Source: an uncultured Clostridium sp.
GTDB lineage: Bacteria; Bacillota; Clostridia; Lachnospirales; Anaerotignaceae
NCBI GenBank assembly: GCA_947246775.1
Contig: CAMXTM010000019.1
Location: 1-14,102, forward strand
Direction of reading: 5' to 3'
Length of the DNA: 14,102 bases
The first letter of the stretch is position 1. The number at the start of each line of letters is the position of its first letter. Made by a program: the position numbers and the translations under genes. Below, piece by piece: positions 1 to 6,373 of this stretch. Below the pieces are notes generated by a model that saw nothing but the letters and a program-made list of their open reading frames with translations, was not told where the DNA came from and did not search any database.

Positions 1-36
1 AACAAATTACAATGGGTTGGGGTACGGTTGGGGTAA
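1..36 (+). CDS. Possible C-terminal end of a truncated gene at the window edge (integrase-like tail?)
   Basis: Frame 1 is open from the left edge and ends with TAA at 34-36, reading NKLQWVGVRLG. Frame 3 is also open and stops at 57-59, so the frame is not certain. A short tail of this Gly/Val type, pointing at the 3' end of a tRNA gene, recalls the C-termini of tyrosine recombinases that integrate into tRNA genes; this is an impression from memory, not a domain match. Only 11 codons are visible, so any identity is speculative. Confidence 0.2.
   Translation, partial: NKLQWVGVRLG
15..35 (+). repeat. Direct repeat of GGTTGGGGTA
   Basis: Two identical 10-base copies, at 15-24 and 26-35, are separated by a single C. 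The G-runs could in principle form a two-layer quadruplex on the plus strand. They may simply be the codons of a gene ending here. Confidence 0.6.
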
Positions 37-71
37 AAAACACAAAAAATGGAAAATGAACAAAAAAAGAA

Positions 72-101
72 AAGCCCTAGAACCATTACATTCTAAGGCT
101 T
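72..101 (-). terminator. Intrinsic terminator of the tRNA gene, probably bidirectional
   Basis: Arms at 72-82 and 91-101 pair over 11 positions with one G-T wobble around an 8-base loop. On the minus strand the hairpin lies just past the tRNA 3' end and is followed by a T-rich tract (rc of 61-74). On the plus strand it is followed by a run of T at 100-105, so it could also end transcription entering from the left. Confidence 0.75.
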
Positions 102-109
102 TTTTGCAA

Positions 110-183
<74 letters not shown>

Positions 184-208
184 TCAAAAATACTTTACTA
201 CAAAACAT

Positions 209-237
209 AGTATATCCCTATCTTTTCCATTTGTCAA
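209..237 (-). promoter_or_regulatory. Sigma-A type promoter of tRNA-fMet
   Basis: On the minus strand TTGACA (232-237) and TATACT (209-214) are separated by exactly 17 bases. The -10 box ends 25 bases before the mature tRNA 5' end, leaving a short leader for RNase P to remove. The near-consensus match suits a strongly expressed stable RNA. Confidence 0.88.
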
Positions 238-281
238 TAACACTTTTAAAATAAAACAATTATTTTTACATATTTTATCAG

Positions 282-342
282 TTTTTTTAAAAAACACAGG
301 TGAGACTGCCCACTTTACAAACGCAAGCAGGCAGCAGCACCT
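282..342 (-). terminator. Terminator of the Cys/His-rich secreted protein gene
   Basis: Downstream of the stop at 366, minus-strand arms at 338-342/298-302 (AGGTG/CACCT) enclose a second stem at 330-334/306-310 (CTGCC/GGCAG). A T-rich stretch follows at 282-296. The hairpin is interrupted, but the T-tract position fits intrinsic termination. Confidence 0.55.
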
Positions 343-365
343 ATATTATAAATGTACCTTCTTAT

Positions 366-647
366 TTAGTGACAGCCATGATGTCCATAACAACCGCTAG
401 TATTAGAATTATTTACTGTAACACAAGAGCCATCACAATAGCCACTACTATGATTATAACCACAGTAAGTAACGCCATTATGAGCATGGCGACCTGTTTC
501 AGCGCAGCCATCTACTGTACAAACAGCCGGACAAGTGTTAGTTACTTGTGTTTGTCTATGATGTCCATGTGCGAAAGCTGGCAGGGCAAGGCAAGCAGTT
601 GACATAACAGTAATTGTTCCTACTGCCAGCAATTTTTTAATACGCAT
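366..647 (-). CDS. Small secreted Cys/His-rich protein, function unknown
   Basis: A 93-residue protein. The start at 647 is chosen because AAGGAGG lies 9 bases upstream (657-663); an in-frame start 10 codons earlier would place this site inside the gene. Residues 1-26 form a classical Sec signal peptide (MRIKKLL, hydrophobic core, cleavage after AFA). The mature part of about 67 residues begins HGHH, ends GHHGCH, and holds eight Cys and about ten His, with a repeated theme of the CTVDGCAETGRHAHNG/YCGY type. Small secreted proteins of this kind occur in Clostridia (from memory). The spacing of Cys and His suggests metal binding or disulphide bonding outside the cell, but this is inference. It has its own promoter and terminator, so it is monocistronic. 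Confidence 0.85.
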   Translation of the reverse strand: MRIKKLLAVGTITVMSTACLALPAFAHGHHRQTQVTNTCPAVCTVDGCAETGRHAHNGVTYCGYNHSSGYCDGSCVTVNNSNTSGCYGHHGCH

Positions 648-694
648 AAAAATACGCCTCCTTAATACTTCATACAAAACAATATTACAATATT

Positions 695-723
695 ATTATA
701 TCAAAATAAGATGATATTGTAAA
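695..723 (-). promoter_or_regulatory. Promoter of the Cys/His-rich secreted protein gene
   Basis: Minus-strand TTTACA (718-723) and TATAAT (695-700) are 17 bases apart. Initiation near 688 would give a leader of about 40 nt carrying the AAGGAGG site. Confidence 0.8.
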
Positions 724-788
724 CAAGGATTGCATTGTATACAAAAAAATAAAATATTTTCACTATTGCAATTATTCATTAAAAAACA

Positions 789-1934
789 TTAACTTCCGAA
801 CAACTCTTTTGCTTGTTTCATGCTTTCGATAATAGAAACGCCAAAAGGGCAACGTTTTTCGCAAGCACCGCAAGCAATACAATCTCCTGCTTTTGCGTCC
901 AGTGCCATATAATGTTGATAAACAGTTTCTGGAATTTCTCCTTGTGCCTTTGCCAAATTTAAAAACTTCATAACAGATGCGACATCAATAGACTGAGGGC
1001 AAGGAGCGCAATGACCGCAATACATACAATGCCCTTGCCAGCTTATTTTTGTAAAACTAGCAAAAACAGAAGCATAATCTTTTTCTTCATCAGAAGCATA
1101 TTCATACTGCAATGACTTTTTCAAATCGTCCATAGAGCGCACGCCAGAAAATACAGTTGAGACAGCAGGACGCGTCAATGCGTAGTGAATACATTGGCTT
1201 GGTGTCATTGCCTTTCCTGCTGGGGAATACTCTGACAACAAGTCACCGCCGCCAAACACTTTCATCACTGTAATACCTACCCCCAAGCGTTGGCAAGTTT
1301 CGTATAACTTTTCTCTATCAGGGTCTAAATTAAACAGTGGTTTTTGATAACTTTCTTCTGCCCACAGTTTTTCAACATCTTCATCAGCAGGCAGCAAATC
1401 ATAGCAAGGATTGACGCTAAACATAAGCACTTCAATCAATCCGCTATTGACTGCTTCCAATGCTACAATAGGGTTATGGCTGCTCATACCAATATGTTTT
1501 ATTTTGCCTTGCTTTTTGAGTTCTAAAGCATATTGCATAATTTCCCCTTTTGCGATTTGCTCCCATGTTTTTAGAGAATCTACATAGTGTATCATACCAA
1601 TATCAATGTAGTCTGTATTGAGGTTTTTAAGCATGGTTTCAAAAGCTGTTTTTACTTCTTCTATGTTTCGTGTTGCCTTATATTGTCCATCTTGCCATAT
1701 GGTACATAGATGTGCTTGCAAGATAAAATCTTTTCTTTTTTTGTGAATGACATTTCCAACACGCCTATGTAAATCAGGGTTAGGGCTGTATAAGTCCATG
1801 CAGTTTACTCCTTGCTCCAACGCAAGCGCAAACATTTCATTGGTAAAATCGTCATCTTTTTCGTTAAAGCCCTCACAGCCTAAGCCAATTTCGCTGACCT
1901 CTAGCCCTGTGTTGCCAAGTTTGCGATATTTCAT
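789..1934 (-). CDS. Ferredoxin-type aldo/keto reductase, atypical active site
   Basis: A 381-residue cytoplasmic oxidoreductase. The start at 1934 follows a GGGAGAGG site; an in-frame start 9 codons upstream would overlap that site. Residues 1 to about 290 form an aldo/keto reductase barrel (opening KLGNTGLEVSEIGLG; later IDIGMIHYVDS). The C-terminus carries two cysteine motifs for 4Fe-4S clusters: C303/C306/C309/C312-P and C352/C355/C358/C362-P. Of the usual Asp-Tyr-Lys-His tetrad, Asp47 and His116 seem present. The Tyr position falls in the segment SPNP, and the Lys position reads QAHLC instead of the ATK seen in the neighbour at 3369-4499. I recall relatives with similar replacements, so it may be a subfamily trait. 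It is the last gene of the redox cluster, 28 bases after an intercistronic hairpin. Substrate unknown. Confidence 0.88.
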   Translation of the reverse strand: MKYRKLGNTGLEVSEIGLGCEGFNEKDDDFTNEMFALALEQGVNCMDLYSPNPDLHRRVGNVIHKKRKDFILQAHLCTIWQDGQYKATRNIEEVKTAFETMLKNLNTDYIDIGMIHYVDSLKTWEQIAKGEIMQYALELKKQGKIKHIGMSSHNPIVALEAVNSGLIEVLMFSVNPCYDLLPADEDVEKLWAEESYQKPLFNLDPDREKLYETCQRLGVGITVMKVFGGGDLLSEYSPAGKAMTPSQCIHYALTRPAVSTVFSGVRSMDDLKKSLQYEYASDEEKDYASVFASFTKISWQGHCMYCGHCAPCPQSIDVASVMKFLNLAKAQGEIPETVYQHYMALDAKAGDCIACGACEKRCPFGVSIIESMKQAKELFGS

Positions 1935-1962
1935 AATCCTCTCCCTTTCTAAAATATTCAAA

Positions 1963-1990
1963 AGCAGGAAATCTTTTTTGATTTCCTGCT
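1963..1990 (-). terminator. Intercistronic hairpin, terminator or attenuator
   Basis: A perfect 10-bp stem (AGCAGGAAAT, 1963-1972, with ATTTCCTGCT, 1981-1990) and an 8-base loop sit 5 bases past the acetyltransferase stop. On the minus strand only TTTTG follows, a weak T-tract. The next gene's ribosome binding site begins about 15 bases later and no promoter fits in the gap, so partial termination with readthrough, or mRNA processing, is more likely than full termination. Confidence 0.65.
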
Positions 1991-1995
1991 AGATA

Positions 1996-2625
1996 TTATT
2001 TTAATTGTTCTATGTTTCCCTGTTGTATTGCTTCTATATTTTGGGCAATCCGTTCTTTTGTCCAATCCCACCATTTTATTTGAGTCAAATCAGCAATTAC
2101 TTTTTCTGAAAAACGCTTTTTAATGGGTTTTGCTGGCACACCACCTACAATCGTATAAGCTGGTACATCGCTTGTGACAACTGCTCTTGCTGCTATGATT
2201 GCGCCATCTCCTATGGTAACGCCTGACAATATTACTGCTTCATAGCCAATCCAAACATCATTACCAATCACAATGTCACCTTTGTTATCCCATGCGTCTG
2301 CTACCTTTTTACTATCTAATCCCCACTGTTCATAAAAAAGAGGAAAGGGATAAGTAGACAGGGAGTGCATTGCATGATTAGCGCTATTAAACAAAAAACG
2401 TGCGCCACAAGCAATAGAACAAAATTTACCAATGATCAATTTATCATGGTTAACAGGATAGTGATACAATACATTATTTTTTTCAAATTGTACAGGGTCA
2501 TGTACAAAATCATGATACATCGTATATTCCCCAACAATAATATTTGGGTTTGTAATGACATCTTTTAAGTAAATTGTCTGTTTATCTGCTGTACGAGGAT
2601 AAATTTTTAAATCTGGAATAGTCAT
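1996..2625 (-). CDS. Vat/CatB-like xenobiotic O-acetyltransferase (hexapeptide repeat)
   Basis: A 209-residue left-handed beta-helix acetyltransferase. The ATG at 2625 is preceded by AAAGGA at 8 bases; an in-frame TTG 8 codons upstream is less likely. Features seen: VGEYTMYHD (32-39), LYHYP (53-57), [10 protein letters not shown] (62-71), the loop NSANHAMH containing the probable catalytic His84, STYPF (90-94), hexapeptide-type [12 protein letters not shown] (116-127), [17 protein letters not shown] (138-154) and [15 protein letters not shown] (159-173). The pattern and length match streptogramin A acetyltransferases (Vat, about 210-220 aa) and the related CatB group. Such enzymes transfer acetyl from acetyl-CoA to a hydroxyl of the substrate, usually as a trimer. 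Many chromosomal relatives have no proven drug substrate, so resistance is possible but not shown. It lies third in the redox cluster. Confidence 0.87.
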   Translation of the reverse strand: MTIPDLKIYPRTADKQTIYLKDVITNPNIIVGEYTMYHDFVHDPVQFEKNNVLYHYPVNHDKLIIGKFCSIACGARFLFNSANHAMHSLSTYPFPLFYEQWGLDSKKVADAWDNKGDIVIGNDVWIGYEAVILSGVTIGDGAIIAARAVVTSDVPAYTIVGGVPAKPIKKRFSEKVIADLTQIKWWDWTKERIAQNIEAIQQGNIEQLK

Positions 2626-2649
2626 AAATGTCGTCCTTTCTATATTCAA

Positions 2650-2697
2650 TTAACATTTTACTGTAACCATTCCAGTTAATACAATGCAGCGTTTCAC
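2650..2697 (-). CDS. Possible 15-codon upstream reading frame (leader peptide?)
   Basis: On the minus strand AGGAAGTG precedes a GTG (2695-2697) that opens the frame VKRCIVLTGMVTVKC and stops at TAA (2650-2652), in the same frame as the acetyltransferase whose ATG lies 24 bases further on. Genes for antibiotic-inactivating enzymes in Gram-positives are often controlled by short leader peptides, which makes the position suggestive. No competing hairpins that would hide the acetyltransferase start are obvious, and a chance frame of this length is quite possible. Confidence 0.2.
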   Translation of the reverse strand: MKRCIVLTGMVTVKC

Positions 2698-2716
2698 CAA
2701 ATCACTTCCTAAAACA

Positions 2717-3334
2717 TTATCTTATAAAATTCGTGTAAATTCTTTCTTCTTTTTGAGGCAAGCCAAATTTTTCTTTACCAAGTGCAATACTATTAATTAA
2801 AAATGACATATTATCTGCTAATACGCGCATTGTTTGCAGCCCCTCTGCGTCTTGTTGTGCTTCTTGTACTGTATTGCCATGAACACTATTCCAATATTGG
2901 CTAGATGCAACAGGCATACCAGATATGGTAAAATATTTATTCAGTTCATCAAAAGTAGCAGATAGTCCGCCACGTCTTGCTGTTACAACGCTTGCGCCTA
3001 CTTTCATTGTTTTATCAAAATGACTGCTATAAAACAGTCTATCTAAAAATGCGATCAATGTGGCATTTGCTGAGGCATAATAAACAGGGCTAGAAACCAC
3101 AATACCATCTGCTTTTTCAAATTTTGGCGCAACTTCATTTACAATGTCATCAAAAGCGCATTTGCCATGTGTTGCACAGTAACCGCAGGCAGCACAGCCC
3201 CGAAGTGCTTGCTTTCCTACTTGTATTATCTCTGTATCAATTCCATTTTTTTGAAATACTTTTGCCATTTCGCTTAAAGCAGTAAAGCCAACACCCTCAC
3301 TATGAGGACTTCCATTTATCAATAGTACATTCAT
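2717..3334 (-). CDS. NADPH-dependent FMN reductase-like iron-sulfur flavoprotein
   Basis: A 205-residue flavodoxin-fold protein. AAAGGAG lies about 10 bases upstream of the ATG at 3334. The N-terminus MNVLLINGSPHSEG carries the phosphate-binding loop for FMN (GSPH, 8-11), and SPVYY (82-86) is the second FMN contact of the family. Four cysteines, C47, C50, C53 and C59, lie in GCAACGYCATHGKCAFDD; similar compact motifs bind a 4Fe-4S cluster in archaeal and clostridial iron-sulfur flavoproteins, where they help electron transfer to FMN. The likely job is two-electron reduction of a quinone, nitro compound or similar acceptor, or electron relay to the flanking Fe-S aldo/keto reductases. The partner is inferred from position only. 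It lies 34 bases after the upstream reductase gene. Confidence 0.88.
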   Translation of the reverse strand: MNVLLINGSPHSEGVGFTALSEMAKVFQKNGIDTEIIQVGKQALRGCAACGYCATHGKCAFDDIVNEVAPKFEKADGIVVSSPVYYASANATLIAFLDRLFYSSHFDKTMKVGASVVTARRGGLSATFDELNKYFTISGMPVASSQYWNSVHGNTVQEAQQDAEGLQTMRVLADNMSFLINSIALGKEKFGLPQKEERIYTNFIR

Positions 3335-3368
3335 ATCTTTATTTCTCCTTTTTTATTTATTATTCTTA

Positions 3369-4499
3369 TCATGCTTTTAGTTTCGTTGCAAAGTCTGACA
3401 TTGCTTCTGATATTTTAATTTGCTGAGGACAGACTTTCTCGCAACTTCTACAGCCAATGCAGGCACTAGGGCGTTTTTCTTCTGGCATGGTACTAATGAC
3501 CATTGGCGCAATAAAACCGCCGCCTGTAAAGCTATGCTCATTATAAAGTTCCAATATTTTTGGAATATCTAATTTTTGTGGACAGTGTGTTGTGCAGTAG
3601 TGGCAGGAAGTGCAAGGCAATTTGCCATTTAACATACCATCTGCAACAGCAAACAAGGCTTCTTTTTCTCTATCGGAAAGTGGTTTTTCTGTTTCAAAGG
3701 TTTTGATATTTTGTTGTACTTGCTCCAAACTAGACATACCAGAAAGTATCATCGTCACTTCTGGCAAGGTCTGCAAAAAGCGGAAAGCCCATTCTGTAGC
3801 ACTTACATCTGGACGCAATGCCTTGAGTGGTTTGATTTGCTCATCAGAAAGATTAGAAAGTTTGCCGCCACGTAATGGTTCCATGACCCAAACAGGCAGA
3901 TGATACTCTTTTAACAGCTCCATTTTTGATTTTGCATCTTGGAATGACCAGTCTATGTAATTGAGCTGTATTTGACAAAATTCCATATCTTTGCCGTATT
4001 TTTCTAAAAAGCGTTTCATGACATCGTAACTGCCATGTGCGGAAAAGCCTAAATGTTTAATGCGTCCATTTTGTTTTTGTTTTACAAGATATTCTTGTAT
4101 TTTGTATTTTTCATCTAAATAAGCATCAATATTCATTTCACATACATTGTGTACTAAATAAAAATCAAAATAGTCTACTTTGCATTTTTCGAGCTGTTTT
4201 TCAAAAATTTGCTCTACCTTATCCATGTTGGAAAGGTCATACCCTGGAAATTTTGTAGCAAGATAGAATTTTTCACGAGGATATTTGCTTAAAATATTTC
4301 CAATCGCAATTTCTGAATTGCCATTGTGATAGCCCCATGCTGTGTCATAATAGTTGATACCATTTTGCATGGCATAGGCTACCATTTCAGCCGCTTTTTG
4401 TTCGTCAATTTCTGAAATATCTTTCCCAATCAGTGGCAAACGCATCGTACCCATGCCCAGCGCGGATAGCTTTAATTCCTTAAAATTTTTGTAAACCAT
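3369..4499 (-). CDS. Ferredoxin-type aldo/keto reductase, first gene of the redox cluster
   Basis: A 376-residue cytoplasmic oxidoreductase with AAGGAGG 9 bases before the ATG at 4499. Residues 1 to about 285 form the aldo/keto reductase barrel with an intact catalytic tetrad: Asp52 and Tyr57 in YDTAWGYHNGNSE, Lys83 in LATKFPG and His117 in FYLVHN. The C-terminal 80 residues carry two 4Fe-4S motifs, C296/C299/C302/C306-P and C347/C350/C353/C357-P, so electrons may come from ferredoxin as well as NAD(P)H. Family members reduce aldehydes and ketones. It is transcribed from the promoter at 4557-4587, whose inverted-repeat spacer suggests induction by a MerR-type regulator, perhaps one responding to reactive electrophiles. 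Physiological substrate unknown. Confidence 0.92.
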   Translation of the reverse strand: MVYKNFKELKLSALGMGTMRLPLIGKDISEIDEQKAAEMVAYAMQNGINYYDTAWGYHNGNSEIAIGNILSKYPREKFYLATKFPGYDLSNMDKVEQIFEKQLEKCKVDYFDFYLVHNVCEMNIDAYLDEKYKIQEYLVKQKQNGRIKHLGFSAHGSYDVMKRFLEKYGKDMEFCQIQLNYIDWSFQDAKSKMELLKEYHLPVWVMEPLRGGKLSNLSDEQIKPLKALRPDVSATEWAFRFLQTLPEVTMILSGMSSLEQVQQNIKTFETEKPLSDREKEALFAVADGMLNGKLPCTSCHYCTTHCPQKLDIPKILELYNEHSFTGGGFIAPMVISTMPEEKRPSACIGCRSCEKVCPQQIKISEAMSDFATKLKA

Positions 4500-4556
4500 T
4501 TCCTATTCCTCCTTTATCGGTTGTAAAATAAGATGGATTTTTTTCCATACATTACT

Positions 4557-4587
4557 ATTATACAACTTAGAGTGAACTCTAAGTCAA
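4557..4587 (-). promoter_or_regulatory. MerR-type promoter and operator of the redox cluster
   Basis: On the minus strand TTGACT (4582-4587) and TATAAT (4557-4562) are separated by 19 bases. The spacer and -35 region hold a perfect 7-bp inverted repeat with a 4-base centre, CTTAGAG-TTCA-CTCTAAG (4566-4583). An over-long 19-bp spacer filled by a dyad is the hallmark of promoters activated by MerR-family proteins, which twist the DNA to realign the two boxes. The sequence closely resembles the CTTAAAG-N4-CTTTAAG box that I recall for the aldehyde-responsive regulator AdhR of Bacillus subtilis. The -10 box ends 57 bases before the first aldo/keto reductase. Confidence 0.85.
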
Positions 4588-4600
4588 TGGTTTTCTATAA

Positions 4601-4631
4601 AAAAAGTAAAAAGACCTTGAGGGCGCTGCCC
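4601..4631 (-). terminator. Probable terminator of the TerD/AIM24-like operon
   Basis: On the minus strand, 22 bases past the stop at 4654, GGGC-AGC-GCCC (4621-4631) forms a short GC-rich stem. It is followed by TCAAGGTCTTTTTACTTTTT, ending in two T-runs. The stem is short, and the hairpin lies just upstream of the -35 region of the next promoter. Confidence 0.45.
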
Positions 4632-4653
4632 AGAGCAAAGAGTAACGCCTATC

Positions 4654-5358
4654 TTAATCAATACTAACGCTGATACCGCCTGCCCTTTCGTTTGGCTGCA
4701 CAATGACAGACACTCTTGCATTTCCTCCCCACTCAAAGCTATAGGATTCTCCAGAAGTCTGCCCGATAAACGTTTTCCAATTGACGTCCATTTTAATATC
4801 AGGGTCACAATATCCCTGTCCCAGCCAACAAACGACTGCATCAGGGTCAACAGAAATCGTATTCCCTGTAAACACATTGCTTAATACAATCGGGTTGCCA
4901 TCGACTAAAATAGCAACATAGGAATTTGCGCCCATTCCTGTCAAAGTTGAGGTAGCAAGTCCCTTTTGTGATACCACGCCCGAGCCAATAAATCGCACAT
5001 CATATTTACACTCTGGCGTAAAGGCAAGGATATTTTCGGATTCTATGGAAAGCACTTCTCCCTTTTCCAACTGATATACTACAATGTGCTGCCCATGATT
5101 GGCATAATACGTGACGCTATCGCCGTTTAACATGACTTTCATAAGTGGTAAATTTTCTCCTGTGACTCTACGCATAATCGAACCCATCAATGCTTGTCCT
5201 CTACTTTGCTGAGGACCAAGCAACAACTTTTCAAATTTATAGTTTTTATAGCCTGCATTTTCTCCGCAGATAAAACAACCTGCTTTTGCTATCAAAGTTT
5301 CATTTCCTGTACAAGTTACTTTTAAGGTCAATTCGTTTACGGTTTCAAATTTTAACAT
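4654..5358 (-). CDS. AIM24 / TIGR00266-like protein
   Basis: A 234-residue soluble beta-rich protein; AAGGAGGGG sits just upstream of the ATG at 5358. It has no signal peptide or membrane segment. The body shows the spaced glycine and beta-strand pattern of AIM24-type proteins, including AKAGCFICGENAG near residue 25, FIGSGVVSQKGLATSTLTGMGANSYVAILVDGNPIVLS around 123-160 and DAVVCWLGQG around 173-182. Proteins of this group are common in Firmicutes next to TerD-family genes, as here, 19 bases after the TerD-like gene. Their biochemical role is not established; the yeast namesake affects mitochondrial inner-membrane organisation. Joint action with TerD in a calcium- or membrane-linked stress response is inference from gene order. 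Confidence 0.8.
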   Translation of the reverse strand: MLKFETVNELTLKVTCTGNETLIAKAGCFICGENAGYKNYKFEKLLLGPQQSRGQALMGSIMRRVTGENLPLMKVMLNGDSVTYYANHGQHIVVYQLEKGEVLSIESENILAFTPECKYDVRFIGSGVVSQKGLATSTLTGMGANSYVAILVDGNPIVLSNVFTGNTISVDPDAVVCWLGQGYCDPDIKMDVNWKTFIGQTSGESYSFEWGGNARVSVIVQPNERAGGISVSID

Positions 5359-5377
5359 ATTTCCCCTCCTTACGCAT

Positions 5378-6214
5378 TTATACTACTTCAACACCATAAA
5401 AGGCACACACACCTGCTAAATCCTTTGCAATGCCATTGCCGATTGCATTGACTTTCCACTTGCCATTATAAAAATAGACTTCTGCCATCATCATAGAAAT
5501 AATACTTGTATCATAGTCTGTTATAGGAAAACTGACTAATTCACTTTGGTTTTGCTGCAATATTCTAACATAAGCGTCTTTTATCATGCCAAAATGTAAG
5601 CGGTTCTGTATTGCTTCGTTGATGGTTAGCACAAATACAATTTTTTTGACGGCACTGTGTAGTTTTGAAAAATCAATGCGAATTTTTTGCCTGTCAAGCG
5701 CTTGCTCTGTGGTTAGGACTGTACTTTTGTCTGGGCTTGTCGTCTGCCCATAAAATACAAACCAGTCGTCTCCTAATACTTTGTCATTTTCTCCCAGCAA
5801 AAACGCTGACGCATCAACATCACAACGCGTATCTTTTACATTCCAGCCAAAACATACCTCTATCTTGTCGCTGCTACCAATCGGCAATACCACTTTTTGC
5901 CCTTTTTGTATGCTTTTTTGTAGCTTGGGCATGGCTCTGTCAGTCGTAATGGTATTGCTCATGTTGCTGGGCTGTGCTGGCGTCCTGCTTTGGCTTTGAT
6001 ATAGAGTTTGGCTTGCATTTTGAGATGCACTTTGCTGTCTGTGTTGGCTCATCGCTTGCCTTTGATTGTTCATTTGATTGTTATAATTGTTGCGTGGCTG
6101 CATGACGCTTTTGATGTTGCTTTGATTTTTGACACTCTGTGCATCTGCTACATTAACAGATAATAATGTATTTTTGTTTTCCGCACCTTTTACTTTATTT
6201 TCTATCGTTATCAT
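5378..6214 (-). CDS. TerD-family stress protein with Gln/Asn-rich N-terminal extension
   Basis: A 278-residue protein; GGAGGG lies 7 bases before the ATG at 6214. Residues 98-278 are a full TerD domain: LQKSIQKGQKV (98-108), FGWN (122-125), CDVDASAFLLG with the acidic calcium-binding residues D132/D134 (131-141), DDWFVFY (149-155), RIDFSKL (179-185), FVLTINEA (194-201), FGMIKDAYVRI (208-218), AEVYFYNGKWKVNAIGNG (244-261). TerD proteins bind Ca2+ and belong to systems linked to tellurite, phage, colicin and other envelope stresses; the exact reaction is unknown. The first 97 residues are not part of the domain: they are low complexity, rich in Q, N and S (about 25-90). TerD proteins are usually near 190 residues, so this is an added disordered tail. 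It forms an operon with the AIM24-like gene. Confidence 0.9.
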   Translation of the reverse strand: MITIENKVKGAENKNTLLSVNVADAQSVKNQSNIKSVMQPRNNYNNQMNNQRQAMSQHRQQSASQNASQTLYQSQSRTPAQPSNMSNTITTDRAMPKLQKSIQKGQKVVLPIGSSDKIEVCFGWNVKDTRCDVDASAFLLGENDKVLGDDWFVFYGQTTSPDKSTVLTTEQALDRQKIRIDFSKLHSAVKKIVFVLTINEAIQNRLHFGMIKDAYVRILQQNQSELVSFPITDYDTSIISMMMAEVYFYNGKWKVNAIGNGIAKDLAGVCAFYGVEVV

Positions 6215-6341
6215 GCTATCCCTCCTCTCTTGAAAGACCTTTAATTGAAGAATTCTTAAGTTTTTTTAGAGTAATAATTGTTTCCATATATTTATTGTTG
6301 TTTAAAATAAATCTTATATATTCTATTAAATAATGAATTAA

Positions 6342-6370
6342 ATAAAGCAGGGCAACAAGTCCTGCTTTAT
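6342..6370 (-). terminator. Terminator of the three-gene unknown operon
   Basis: A perfect 10-bp stem (ATAAAGCAGG, 6342-6351, with CCTGCTTTAT, 6361-6370) and a 9-base loop lie 3 bases past the stop at 6374. On the minus strand the 3' arm ends in TTTAT followed by TTAATTC, a modest T-tract. The arms resemble those at 1963-1990 and 10594-10615. Confidence 0.72.
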
Positions 6371-6373
6371 CTA

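Noticed and set aside
281..295. GTTTTTTTAAAAAAC palindrome as an operator
   Set aside because: It overlaps the T-tract of the terminator after the Cys/His-rich gene and is better explained by that.
300..602. Plus-strand frame opposite the Cys/His-rich gene
   Set aside because: Shadow frame; the minus strand has a signal peptide, ribosome binding site, promoter and terminator.
4584..4877. 97-codon minus-strand frame overlapping the AIM24-like gene end
   Set aside because: It overlaps a well-supported gene in another frame, runs through its terminator and into the MerR-type promoter.
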